DNA of 64,000 nucleotides from Actinomycetota bacterium (GTDB taxonomy: Bacteria > Actinomycetota > Thermoleophilia > Solirubrobacterales > 70-9): contig VAYN01000018.1 of the NCBI GenBank assembly GCA_005885405.1, forward strand, positions 87,596-151,595, written 5' to 3'. Shown here piece after piece: positions 42,552-54,435 of the stretch; position 1 is the first letter of the stretch; each line of letters begins with the position of its first letter. The position numbers were made by a program, and so were the translations under genes. The notes beneath the pieces were generated by a model. That model did no database searches. It saw only the letters and a list, made by a program, of their open reading frames with translations, and was not told the DNA's origin.

Positions 42552-43303
42552 GCGGCGGCCGGCTCGCCGCGGAGCGGCGCCATCCACTCGGGCGGAATTA
42601 TCGGTGGCATCTTGCCCGGGTAATTCGGGACAAACCGCCTCGCCAAGTCGCCGGCGGGGCGAGCCTCGATCAGCGGCCGCAGGTCGTCGAGGGTCATCGC
42701 CAGCCCGATGCTGGGTGCGATTTGGAAATCGGCGGCGTTCGGGCGCTCGCCGTTGACGACGCCGCTCTTGACGTAGGCGTCGACCTTGTCGAGCAGGGCC
42801 GGCAGCTTCTCCAGGGCGCGGCGGGCGTTCTCGTCGCTGGCTTCGTTGAAGCGGGCGGAGAGGGCGACGATCGGCGCCGCGGTCTTCACCGCCAGCCCGA
42901 TCGGCATCCCGATCCGGGCTCCCTCGGAGTAGCCGCGCAAGGGGGAGTGGTCCTTCTTCATTCCCCACCAGAGGATCTGGCGGATCGGGTGCTGCAGCTC
43001 CTCGTCGCCGAAGCGCTCGGCCTCTTCGACCGCGGCCCGCTGGTCGGGGTCAGCGGGGAGCAGCGGCGGCTCCGGGCGCAGGCGGTCGAGCTCGTGGGCG
43101 ATCGGCCGCGAGCCCTGGACCTTGTCCCCGTCAACCTTCAGCGCCGGCACCGTGACGCCGGGGAAACCGGCGGCGCGCAGGACTCCCTTGGAGATCACCG
43201 GCAGCAGGTCGGTGCGCTTGTAGTCGATGCCCTTGTGCTTGAGCATCAGCTCGACGGCGATGCTCGGGTGCGAGGCCGGAATCACGAATAGGCGGGCTTT
43301 CAT
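42548..43303 (-). CDS. Glutathione S-transferase N-terminal domain protein
   Basis: ARLFVIPASHPSIAVELMLKHKGIDYKRTDLLPVISKGVLRAAGFPGVTVPALKVDGDKVQGSRPIAHELD. Confidence 0.85.
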   Translation of the reverse strand: MKARLFVIPASHPSIAVELMLKHKGIDYKRTDLLPVISKGVLRAAGFPGVTVPALKVDGDKVQGSRPIAHELDRLRPEPPLLPADPDQRAAVEEAERFGDEELQHPIRQILWWGMKKDHSPLRGYSEGARIGMPIGLAVKTAAPIVALSARFNEASDENARRALEKLPALLDKVDAYVKSGVVNGERPNAADFQIAPSIGLAMTLDDLRPLIEARPAGDLARRFVPNYPGKMPPIIPPEWMAPLRGEPAAA

Positions 43304-43371
43304 CGGGCGATCCTAAGCGGAAGCGACCCTGTTTGGCTACCTGGCCAGTCGGCGCCCGCGATAATCCCGCC

Positions 43372-44133
43372 ATGCTCCTCGCGGTCGACGTCGGCAACAC
43401 CCAGACCCACCTGGGCGCTTTCGACGGCGAGCGCCTGGTCGAGCACTGGCGCTTCCAGACTCGATCCGGCGCGACCGGGGACGAGCTGGCGGAGCGGATC
43501 GCCGGCCTCTTCTCGCTCTCGAAGATGTCCTTCGACGAGATCGACGCCGTCTGCGTCTCCTCGGTGGTGCCGCCACTCGGCAGCCAGTTCGAAGAGCTGG
43601 CGGAGCGCTACCTCGATGCCGGCTGCCTGACGATCGGGCCCGGGGTCAAGACCGGGATGCCGATCCGGATTGAGAACCCGCTCGAGGTCGGCGCCGACCG
43701 GCTCGTCAACGCGATCGCCGGCTACGAGCGCTTCGGCGAGGCCTGCGTCGTCGTCGATTTCGGGACCGGGATCAACATCGACGCCGTCTCCGCCGATGGC
43801 GAGTACCTCGGCGGCGCGATCGGCCCCGGCCTCGCGACCTCGCTCAGCGCCCTGATCGAACGCGCCGCCCGCATCACTCGCCTCGACCTCGATCAGCCTT
43901 CTGAGGCGATCGGCCGCTCGACCCGGGCAGCGATCCAGTCCGGGTTCGTCTACGGCTTCGCCGGCCTGATCGACGGCATCGTCCGCCGCATGGAAGACGA
44001 GTTGCCCAACCCGCGGCTGCTCGCCACCGGCGGCTACGCAGCCACCGTCGTCCCCTTCACCGAGACGATCGACGAGGTCGACGATCTGCTGACCTTGAAG
44101 GGACTGCGACTGATCCATGAGCGCAACCAATGA
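43372..44133 (+). CDS. coaX: Type III pantothenate kinase
   Basis: MLLAVDVGNTQTHLGAFDG; GADRLVNAIAGYERFGEACVVVDFGTGINIDAVSADGEYLGGAIGPGL. Confidence 0.95.
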   Translation: MLLAVDVGNTQTHLGAFDGERLVEHWRFQTRSGATGDELAERIAGLFSLSKMSFDEIDAVCVSSVVPPLGSQFEELAERYLDAGCLTIGPGVKTGMPIRIENPLEVGADRLVNAIAGYERFGEACVVVDFGTGINIDAVSADGEYLGGAIGPGLATSLSALIERAARITRLDLDQPSEAIGRSTRAAIQSGFVYGFAGLIDGIVRRMEDELPNPRLLATGGYAATVVPFTETIDEVDDLLTLKGLRLIHERNQ

Positions 44134-45130
44134 CAAGGAAACCGCCCGCCCGGCGCTGACCGAGCCGTTCGAGATCGGCGGCGTGCCGATCGCCAACCGG
44201 GTCCTGCTGGCGCCGCTGGCGGGGATCGGCAACTGGTTCGTCCGCCTCCAGGCCAAACGCCACGGCGCCGGCCTCGCCGTCTCGGAGATGGTCTCCAGCT
44301 TCGCGCTCCACTACCGCAACGAGCGCACGCTGCGGGAGCTGATGCGGATCCATCCCGACGAGCACCCGGTCTCGATGCAGCTGTTCGGCCACGACCCTGA
44401 GGTGATGCGCTCGGGCGCCGCGATCGCCGCCGAGGCCGGGGCCGACCTGATCGACATCAACATGGGCTGCCCGGTGCCGAAGGTGCGGAAGACCGGGGCG
44501 GGGGCCCAGCTCCTGCGCGATCCCGACCTCGCCCTGGCGCTGGCTCGCGGTGCCGCCGAGGGCAGCGGTCTGCCGGTGACGGTGAAGCTGCGCTCAGGGA
44601 TCGAGGCCGGCGACCGCTCCGGCTTCGAGCTGGCGATTCGCCTCGTCGAGGAGGCCGGCGTCGCCGCGATCGGCTTTCACCCCCGCGTCGCCACCAAGGG
44701 CCACAGGGGCAAGCCGGATTACGCGCTCGCGCGCGAGCTGGTTGAGCGGATAGGCGTGCCGGTGATCGTCTCCGGCGGGCTCTCCAGCGCTGAGGCCGCC
44801 CGCCGCGCCTACGAGGAATCGGGCGCCGACGCGGTGATGATCGCCCGCGGCTCCTTCGGCAACCCCTGGGTCTTCGAGGAACTCACCGGCCGCCGCACCG
44901 AGCCCCCGAGCCGGGAGGAGATGGTCGCCGAGTGGCTCTGGGTCACCGACCGGGCCGAGGAGCACCTTGGCGCCGAGCGAGCGCAGCGTTACCTGCGCAA
45001 ATTCCACCCCTGGTACGTGGAGCGGTTGGAGGCGCCGAAAGAGGTCGCGGACGAGCTCCAGCGCAGCGCCGATCTGGCTCGCGCACGGGAGCTGATCGCC
45101 GCGCTTGGATCGCCTGTCCAGGTCGCCTAG
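44117..45130 (+). CDS. dus: tRNA-dihydrouridine synthase
   Basis: IANRVLLAPLAGIGNWFVR; DINMGCPVPKVRKTGAGAQLLRDP; VSGGLSSAEAARRAYEESGADAVMIARGSFGNPWVF. Confidence 0.94.
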   Translation: MSATNDKETARPALTEPFEIGGVPIANRVLLAPLAGIGNWFVRLQAKRHGAGLAVSEMVSSFALHYRNERTLRELMRIHPDEHPVSMQLFGHDPEVMRSGAAIAAEAGADLIDINMGCPVPKVRKTGAGAQLLRDPDLALALARGAAEGSGLPVTVKLRSGIEAGDRSGFELAIRLVEEAGVAAIGFHPRVATKGHRGKPDYALARELVERIGVPVIVSGGLSSAEAARRAYEESGADAVMIARGSFGNPWVFEELTGRRTEPPSREEMVAEWLWVTDRAEEHLGAERAQRYLRKFHPWYVERLEAPKEVADELQRSADLARARELIAALGSPVQVA

Positions 45131-45301
45131 GAGCGCCCGCTACAGGGGCAGCGCCAGGCACTTTGGCCAACCAGCCACCATCGCTATAATCGCCGGCTCC
45201 CTGCCCGGGGTGCCACCGCCATTTGGGTGTGCATCAGGGCATTTTTTTAGGTCTGGGAGACCGCAAAAGCTTCCTTTTTCAATCGCAAAGCGAGGTCGTA
45301 C

Positions 45302-45781
45302 GTGCGTCAGGCCGTCATAACCCCCGAGGGGCTAGAAAAACTCAAAGAGGAAATCGAGTTCCTCTCGACGACCAAACGCCGGGAGGTCGCGGCTCGGATC
45401 AAGGAGGCTCGCGAGGACGGCGACATCTCCGAGAACGCCGAATACGACGACGCCAAGAACGAACAGGCCCTGCTCGAGGGCCGGATCGCCCAGCTGGAGG
45501 AGAAACTGCGCCGCGCCCAGGTGATCGACGAGAAAGCGATCAGCACCGACGAGGTCGCCTTCGGCTCGATCGTCCACGTCAAAGACCAGAAGACCGGCGA
45601 CTCCCAGAAATTCCAGATCGTCGGCTCGACCGAGGCGAACCCGCTCGAGCACAAGCTCTCGAACGAGTCGCCGATCGGCAAAGCGCTGATCGGGAAAAAG
45701 CGCAACGACATCGTCACCGTCGAGGTCCCGCGCGGGCCGAAGAAAAAACTGAAAATCACCAAGATTGAGAAATCGAGCTGA
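45302..45781 (+). CDS. greA: Transcription elongation factor GreA
   Basis: ITPEGLEKLKEEIEFLSTTKRREVAARIKEAREDGDISENAEYDDAKNEQALLEGRI. Confidence 0.96.
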   Translation: MRQAVITPEGLEKLKEEIEFLSTTKRREVAARIKEAREDGDISENAEYDDAKNEQALLEGRIAQLEEKLRRAQVIDEKAISTDEVAFGSIVHVKDQKTGDSQKFQIVGSTEANPLEHKLSNESPIGKALIGKKRNDIVTVEVPRGPKKKLKITKIEKSS

Positions 45782-45803
45782 GGCTCGTTAGGCTCGCGCC
45801 CCG

Positions 45804-47294
45804 ATGAGCGAGCCAGACGGACAGGAGCAACAGCAGGATCTCTCGCAGGTCCTCGAGGACCGGCGCGAGAAGCTCGGGCGGATCCGCGAGGCGGGGATCG
45901 AGCCGTTCCCGCACGAGTTCTCCGGGCGCGAGGAGATCGCCGAGGTGCGGGCCGCCCACGAGGGGCTCGTCGCCGGGATGGAAACCGAGTCCCGCCACCG
46001 GGTCGCCGGTCGGATCGTCGCCCGCCGCGGCCACGGCAAGGCCTGCTTCCTCGACGTCCGCGACGGCAGCGGCCAGATCCAGCTCCACGCCCGCAAGGAC
46101 GTGCTCGGGGAGGAGGCCTACGACCTCCTCGTCGACCTCGACCTCGGCGACATCGTCGGCGCCGAGGGGACGGCGATGGCGACCCGGCGCGGGGGAGAGC
46201 TCTCGCTGGCGATCGACCACTGGCGCCTGCTGGCGAAGAGCCTGCGACCGCCGCCGGACAAGTTCCACGGCCTCGAGGACCCCGAGACCCGCTTCCGCCG
46301 GCGCGAGCTCGACCTGATTGCCAACGAGGAGAGCCGGCAGGCATTCCGCACCCGCGCCCGCACGATTTCTGAGATCCGCCGCTGGTTCGACGAGCACGGC
46401 TTCGTCGAGGTCGAGACGCCGGTCTTGCAGCCGCTCTACGGTGGCGCCCTGGCGCGGCCGTTCACCACCCACCACAACGCGCTGGACCGCGACTTCTACC
46501 TGCGGATCGCGACTGAGCTCTACCTTAAGCGCCTCGTCGTCGGCGGCATCGACCGCGTCTACGAGCTCGGCAAGGACTTCCGTAACGAGGGGGTCTCGCA
46601 CAAGCACAACCCCGAGTTCACGATGCTCGAGTGGTACGAGGCCTACGCCGACTACGAGAAGACCGCGCACGATCTCGAGATGGTGGTCGCCGAGGTCGCC
46701 GAGCGGGTGTTGGGGACGACGAAGGTGATGCGGGGCGACGTCGAGATCGACTTCGCCCCTCCGTGGCGGCGGATCACCCTGCGCGAGGCGATCCTCGAGC
46801 GCTCCGGGATCGACATCGCCGAGCACCCGACCCGGGAGGCGCTGGCGGCGGCGATGGGGACCGAGCCCGATCCAAAAGAGGGTTGGGGCAAGCTCGTCGA
46901 CGGGCTGCTTTCGCGCGAGGTCGAGCCCGGCCTGATCCAACCGACCTTCATCCTCGACTACCCGGTCGAGCTCTCGCCTTTCGCCAAGAGCCACCGCTCG
47001 AAGGAGGGCGTGGTCGAGCGCTGGGAGGCCTTCGTCGGCGGCCTCGAGATCGCCAACTCCTTCACCGAGCTGAACGATCCCGACGAGCAGCGCCGGCGCT
47101 TCGAACAGCAGGCCGCCGAGGTGGCGCGCGGGGATGAGGAGGCCCAGCCCTTCGACCAGACTTTCGTCGAAGCGCTCGAACAGGGGATGCCTCCGACCGG
47201 CGGCGTCGGCCTCGGGATCGACCGCCTGGTGATGATGTTCACCGGTGCCAAGACCCTGCGAGAAGTGCTGCTCTTCCCGGCAATGCGCACGTAG
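45804..47294 (+). CDS. lysS: Lysyl-tRNA synthetase, class II
   Basis: RRGHGKACFLDVRDGSGQIQL; LEVETPVLQPLYGGALARPFTTHHNALDRDFYLRIATELYLKRL; GGVGLGIDRLVMMFTG. Confidence 0.96.
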   Translation: MSEPDGQEQQQDLSQVLEDRREKLGRIREAGIEPFPHEFSGREEIAEVRAAHEGLVAGMETESRHRVAGRIVARRGHGKACFLDVRDGSGQIQLHARKDVLGEEAYDLLVDLDLGDIVGAEGTAMATRRGGELSLAIDHWRLLAKSLRPPPDKFHGLEDPETRFRRRELDLIANEESRQAFRTRARTISEIRRWFDEHGFVEVETPVLQPLYGGALARPFTTHHNALDRDFYLRIATELYLKRLVVGGIDRVYELGKDFRNEGVSHKHNPEFTMLEWYEAYADYEKTAHDLEMVVAEVAERVLGTTKVMRGDVEIDFAPPWRRITLREAILERSGIDIAEHPTREALAAAMGTEPDPKEGWGKLVDGLLSREVEPGLIQPTFILDYPVELSPFAKSHRSKEGVVERWEAFVGGLEIANSFTELNDPDEQRRRFEQQAAEVARGDEEAQPFDQTFVEALEQGMPPTGGVGLGIDRLVMMFTGAKTLREVLLFPAMRT

Positions 47295-47384
47295 ATGTGC
47301 CGAGTTCTGCGTGAAAACCCGCTCTTAGCGTGCTCAAGCGCTCAGAAGCCGGACATCCGACCCCGGTAGAGTTAAGGGACAGAT

Positions 47385-47415
47385 GGATGCCTCCCGATAA
47401 GGGAACAGGGCGTCC
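47385..47415 (+). other. Predicted 5' leader hairpin upstream of clpC
   Basis: GGATGCC-TCCC-gataa-GGGA-aca-gGGCGTCC stacked stem. Confidence 0.5.
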
Positions 47416-47421
47416 GGCGGT

Positions 47422-47446
47422 ACAAATCCGGGTATCCCGGGTTTGT
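47422..47446. promoter_or_regulatory. Inverted repeat ACAAATCCGGG-TAT-CCCGGGTTTGT upstream of clpC
   Basis: 10/11 arm match, 3-nt centre. Confidence 0.6.
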
Positions 47447-47468
47447 TCAACCAGGAAGAGGTCTTCAT

Positions 47469-50060
<2,592 letters not shown>

Positions 50061-50070
50061 GCGGGGCCGC

Positions 50071-51207
50071 GTGGTGAGAGAGCCGGGCCGGGCCGCGATC
50101 GGCACCTGGAGCGGAGGGCGGTTCCTCCACTTCGGGGAGGCGATCGAGGAGGACCGACTGGCGGCGCTGCTGCGACCGGGGGAGGGGATCGACACGGTCC
50201 TCACCGCCGATGCCTACGGGCAGGGCGACGCTGACCGGGTTCTGGGCCGGGCGCTGGAGGGCGTGGTGCGCGACGACTATTGCCTGATCGGCGCCATCGG
50301 CCACGACTTCTACGAGGGCGAGCGCGAAGGGCCGAAAGGGTTCCCGCGCTTCACCGACCCGCGGCTGCGCGGCCCTCGGGAGTACGCCGACTACCTGCGG
50401 ATGGCGACTGAGAAGAGCCTAGGGAGGATCGGCGCCACCTCCTTCGACCTGCTGCTGCTCCACAACCCCGACCGCGTCGGCTACGGCAGCGAGGTCGTTT
50501 GGGACGGGATGGCGGCGCTGCGCGACGATGGGCTGACGGCGGGGATCGGCGTCGCCCCGGGGCCGGCGAACGGCTTCACCCTCGACCTGATCGACTGCCT
50601 GGAGCGCTTCGGCGACCGCATCGACTGGGCGATGATCATCCTCAACCCGCTCGAGCCGTGGCCGGGGGAGCTCTGCCTCGACGCCGCGGCGCGCCACGAC
50701 GTCCAGGTCCTGACCCGGGTCGTCGACTACGGCGGCCTCTTCTGGGACGACCTGCGGCCGGGGATGGAGCTGGCCAAATTCGACCACCGCTCCTTCCGTC
50801 CCGAGGGCTGGATCGGGCGCGGGCTGGAGAAGATCGAGAAGCTGCGGCCGATCGCCGAGCGGGCGGAGCTGACCCCGATGCAGCTGGCCTGCCAGTGGAA
50901 CCTCGCCCATCCCGCGGTCGCCTCCGTCGCCCCGACCCTGATCCAGGAGATCGGCCCGGAGGCGCGGCCGATCGAGGACAAGCGGGCCGAGTTGGCGGCG
51001 CTCCCGGCCGAGAACCGACTCAGCCCCGAGGACGTCGAAGAGATCCGCGCCGTCGGCGACAACACCGGCTCGATGGCGTTGAAGGGCGCCAGCCCCGAAC
51101 ACGGGGGCGAGGAGCGGCCCGACCGCTGGCCCCTCACCGAGGGCCTCGCCACCGTCGGCAGCCGTTGGGGCATAGACCCCGACCGCGACCTCGTCGCCAG
51201 CCGCTAA
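50071..51207 (+). CDS. Aldo/keto reductase family protein
   Basis: GIDTVLTADAYGQGDADRVLGRAL; SLGRIGATSFDLLLLHNPDRVGYGSEVVWDGMAALRDDG; MQLACQWNLAHPAVASVAPTLIQEIG. Confidence 0.88.
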   Translation: MVREPGRAAIGTWSGGRFLHFGEAIEEDRLAALLRPGEGIDTVLTADAYGQGDADRVLGRALEGVVRDDYCLIGAIGHDFYEGEREGPKGFPRFTDPRLRGPREYADYLRMATEKSLGRIGATSFDLLLLHNPDRVGYGSEVVWDGMAALRDDGLTAGIGVAPGPANGFTLDLIDCLERFGDRIDWAMIILNPLEPWPGELCLDAAARHDVQVLTRVVDYGGLFWDDLRPGMELAKFDHRSFRPEGWIGRGLEKIEKLRPIAERAELTPMQLACQWNLAHPAVASVAPTLIQEIGPEARPIEDKRAELAALPAENRLSPEDVEEIRAVGDNTGSMALKGASPEHGGEERPDRWPLTEGLATVGSRWGIDPDRDLVASR

Positions 51208-51237
51208 CCGCCGCGGGCGGCGATAGCGTCGCCGCCC

Positions 51238-52635
51238 GTGGAACGCAAGTGGTGGACCCTCGCCGGCGCCTGCGCCGGGCTCTTCGTCCTGATGCTGGAC
51301 TCGACCGTGGTCGCGCTGGCGCTGCCGGAGATCCGCAAGGACGTCGACGCCAGCGCCGAGGGGCTGCAGTGGGTGATGAACGCCTACCTGCTGGCGATCG
51401 CGGTCTTCGTCGTCACCGCCGGGCGGCTGGGGGACATGTTCGGGCGCAAGCGGGTCTTCCTCGCCGGCCTCGTCCTCTTCGCCATCGGCTCGGTCGTCTC
51501 CGGCGCGGCGCAGAACCAGGAGATGCTGATTCTCGGCCGGGTGCTGCAGGGGGCGGGGGCGGCGCCGATGCTCTCGCTCTCGCTGGCGCTGGTCTGCAAC
51601 GTCTTCCGGACCGAGGAGCAGCCGCGGGCGCTGGGGATCTGGGCCGCGGTCTCGGCGATCGCGCTGGCGATCGGCCCGCTTGCCGGCGGCCTCCTGATCG
51701 AACTCGACTGGCGGGTGATCTTCTGGATGAACCTGCCGGTCCTGGCGGCCGGCTTCGCGATCACGATCGCGGCGGCGCCGGAGTCGACTGACCCGGCCGC
51801 CGGCACCCGGATCGACTGGGCCGGCTTGGGGCTCCTCAGCGTCGGGCTCACCGCCGTCGTACTAGCTTTGGTCCAGTCGCAGGCGTGGGGTGCCGCTCCG
51901 CTGTTGTTGCCGGCCGGCCTCGGCATCCTCGCGGTTTTCTGGGATACCGAGCATCGGGTCCGCGCCCCGATCGTCGACTTCGCCCTCTTCCGCAACGGCC
52001 CCTACTTCGGCGCCAGCGCCGCCGCCTTCGCCCTCGTCGGCTCCTATTGGGCGGTGATGTTCTTCCAGCCCCAATACCTGCAGGACGTCCGCGACCACTC
52101 GCCGATCCTCAGTGGCCTGATGATCCTTCCGGTGACGGCGCCGATGATCTTCATCTCGCCCTTCTCGGGCCGGCTGATCGCTCGCTTCGGCGCCCGCGGG
52201 CTGATGACGGCGGGGATGGTCTGCGGAACCGTCGGGCTCCTGGTCCTGACCCAGATCGAGGCCGACACCTCCTACGGGCTCGTCCTCGTGGGCTACCTCC
52301 TCTTCGGGATCGCCCTCGGGCTCGTCTACGCGCCGATGTCGACCGCGGCGATGGCGGCGATGCCGCGGGAGAAGGTCGGGATCGCTTCCGGGGTCCTGGC
52401 AATGGATCGCGTTCTCGCGGGAGCGGTTGCACTCGCCGCCACCGGCGCCGTCTTCCGCGCCTTGCTCGGTGACGGCCACTCCTTCGTCAGCGCGATCGCC
52501 GACTCGACCTGGGTAGCGGCGGTCCTCTGTGCGATCGGCGCCATCCTCACTTGGGCCTTCGTCCGAGACACCGAGCAGAAGCAGTCACCCGAGCTGGACC
52601 AGCACCGTATGCACCACAAACGCTTCCATCTTTAA
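51238..52635 (+). CDS. MFS transporter (DHA2-like)
   Basis: LFVLMLDSTVVALALPEIRKDVDASAEGLQWVMNAYLLAIAVFVVTAGRLGDMFGRKRVFLAGLVLFAIGS. Confidence 0.93.
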   Translation: MERKWWTLAGACAGLFVLMLDSTVVALALPEIRKDVDASAEGLQWVMNAYLLAIAVFVVTAGRLGDMFGRKRVFLAGLVLFAIGSVVSGAAQNQEMLILGRVLQGAGAAPMLSLSLALVCNVFRTEEQPRALGIWAAVSAIALAIGPLAGGLLIELDWRVIFWMNLPVLAAGFAITIAAAPESTDPAAGTRIDWAGLGLLSVGLTAVVLALVQSQAWGAAPLLLPAGLGILAVFWDTEHRVRAPIVDFALFRNGPYFGASAAAFALVGSYWAVMFFQPQYLQDVRDHSPILSGLMILPVTAPMIFISPFSGRLIARFGARGLMTAGMVCGTVGLLVLTQIEADTSYGLVLVGYLLFGIALGLVYAPMSTAAMAAMPREKVGIASGVLAMDRVLAGAVALAATGAVFRALLGDGHSFVSAIADSTWVAAVLCAIGAILTWAFVRDTEQKQSPELDQHRMHHKRFHL

Positions 52636-52653
52636 CCCGGCTTGACAAAGCTT

Positions 52654-52676
52654 ATTCCGACCTGTCCACTCGGAAT
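52654..52676. promoter_or_regulatory. Perfect inverted repeat ATTCCGA-N9-TCGGAAT upstream of disA
   Basis: 7-bp arms overlapping a TTGACA-initiated promoter candidate (52642). Confidence 0.45.
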
Positions 52677-52721
52677 CGAGGAGACCGCATTCCAGAGCGG
52701 TTTCTGCCATCCTCTTAATCG

Positions 52722-53834
52722 ATGCCTGCTTTGTCTGGGGATGAGCTCCACGAGTTATCGGAACGCCAAGATCCCCGACTTCTAAGAGCGCTCGACGTCG
52801 TCGCCCCCGGCGGCTCGCTACGCGAGGGGATCGACAACATTGTCCACTCGCGGACCGGCGGACTGCTGGTCGTCGGCGACCTCGACGACATCTCCCACCT
52901 GCTCTCGGGCGGGATCAAGCTCGACGTCGACTACACGCCGGCGATGCTCTACCAGGTGGCAAAGATGGACGGCGCGATCGTCCTCAACGGCGAGGCGACG
53001 AAGATCGCCTGGGCCAACGTGCAGCTGATGCCGGACCCGACGATTCTCAGCTCAGAGACCGGCACCCGGCACCGCACCGCCGAGCGCGTCTCCAAACAGA
53101 CCACCGCTCTCGTCATCGCGATCTCCCAGCGCCGCGACGTCGTCTCCCTCTACGTCGAGGGGACGAAGTACATCCTTCAGGACATTCCCGCCGTGCTGGC
53201 GAAAGCGAACCAGGGCCTGGCGACGCTGGAGAAGTACCGCCAGCGCCTCGACCAGGTCTCCTCGCGCCTGACCCGGCTCGAGTTCGAGGGCGGCGGCGTT
53301 CTCCACGACGCCCTCTCGGTCCTCCAGCGGGCCGAGCTGGTGACGCGGATGGCGGTCGAGGTCGAGCGCTACATCGTCGAGCTCGGGACCGAGGGTCGGC
53401 TGATCGAGATGCAGCTGGAGGAGACGATGGTCGGCGTCGCCGCTGACAAGACGGCGCTGATCCGCGACTACAGCGTCGAAGACTCAGAGGGCAATCTGAC
53501 CTCGGTGCTACAGGCGCTCGGGCGGATGCCCCACCAGGACGTGCTCGACTTCGGTCGGCTGGCCGAGCTGCTCGGCTACGACCGCAAGGTCAACACCCTG
53601 GACTTTCCTGTCTCGCCGCGCGGATACCGGGTGTTGGGCCGGGTCCCGCGGATTCCCAAGCTTGTCGTCCAGAAGATCACCCACGAGCTGGGCGGGCTCG
53701 ACGAGGTCCTTGCGGCCTCAGATGAAGAGCTCGCCGCTGTCGACGGAGTCGGGCCCGCGCGGTCCAAGGACATCCGCGAGGGCCTGCGGCGGCTCCAAGA
53801 GGTTGATCTGGTCGACCGGTACTTGCAGAGCTGA
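52722..53834 (+). CDS. disA: DNA integrity scanning protein / diadenylate cyclase DisA
   Basis: LRALDVVAPGGSLREGIDNIVHSRTGGLLVVGD; FSDGIKLDVDYTP-like LLSGGIKLDVDYTPAMLYQVAKMDGAIVL; SETGTRHRTAERVSKQT. Confidence 0.97.
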   Translation: MPALSGDELHELSERQDPRLLRALDVVAPGGSLREGIDNIVHSRTGGLLVVGDLDDISHLLSGGIKLDVDYTPAMLYQVAKMDGAIVLNGEATKIAWANVQLMPDPTILSSETGTRHRTAERVSKQTTALVIAISQRRDVVSLYVEGTKYILQDIPAVLAKANQGLATLEKYRQRLDQVSSRLTRLEFEGGGVLHDALSVLQRAELVTRMAVEVERYIVELGTEGRLIEMQLEETMVGVAADKTALIRDYSVEDSEGNLTSVLQALGRMPHQDVLDFGRLAELLGYDRKVNTLDFPVSPRGYRVLGRVPRIPKLVVQKITHELGGLDEVLAASDEELAAVDGVGPARSKDIREGLRRLQEVDLVDRYLQS

Positions 53835-53871
53835 CGGCCCACTCGCCGTCGACAAACGAAAGGAGTCACCG

Positions 53872-54435
53872 ATTTCCGAGCTAGACGAGGCCACCGTGGA
53901 GGCTGTCTTCGAGGACGTGGAATACGTCTGCGACTTCGAGGAGGGCGACAAGGTCGTCTACCCGCATCATGGCGCCGGACTGGTGATGGCGAAAGAGACG
54001 CGGGAGCTGATGGGGGAGGAGCGTGAGTACCTCACGATCAAGATCCTCCACAACGAACTGACGGTGATGGTGCCGTGCGAAAACGCCGGCAAGGCGGGCT
54101 TGCGACGGGTCATCGACGAGGAAGAAATCAAGAAGGTCACAAACGTCCTCACGGACGACGTCTCGGAGATGCCGAAGAACTGGAACCGGCGCTTCAAGTA
54201 CAACCGCGAGAAGATCAAGACCGGCGACGTCTTCGAGCTGGCCGAGGTCGTCCGCAACCTCGCGATCCGCGAGATGGAAAAGGGTCTCTCCACCGGCGAG
54301 AAGCAGATGTACACCCGGGCGAAGAAGATCCTCGCCTCGGAGTTCATGTACGCGCTCGACAAAGACGAGGACGGCGCCGAGGAATACCTCGACGGCCTCC
54401 TCGAGGAGCGGTTCGCCGCCACTGCCTCCGCCTGA
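53872..54435 (+). CDS. carD: CarD-family transcriptional regulator
   Basis: FEEGDKVVYPHHGAGLVMAKETRELMGEEREYLTIKILHNELTVMVPCENAGKAGLRRVI; start either ATT 53872 (AGGAG 6 nt upstream) or GTG 53896. Confidence 0.93.
   Translation: MSELDEATVEAVFEDVEYVCDFEEGDKVVYPHHGAGLVMAKETRELMGEEREYLTIKILHNELTVMVPCENAGKAGLRRVIDEEEIKKVTNVLTDDVSEMPKNWNRRFKYNREKIKTGDVFELAEVVRNLAIREMEKGLSTGEKQMYTRAKKILASEFMYALDKDEDGAEEYLDGLLEERFAATASA

Noticed and set aside
45200-45300. T-run and GGTCT-ggg-AGACC hairpin upstream of greA as a riboswitch/attenuator
   Set aside because: Stem too short and order (T-run before hairpin) inconsistent with a terminator; no recognised riboswitch consensus.
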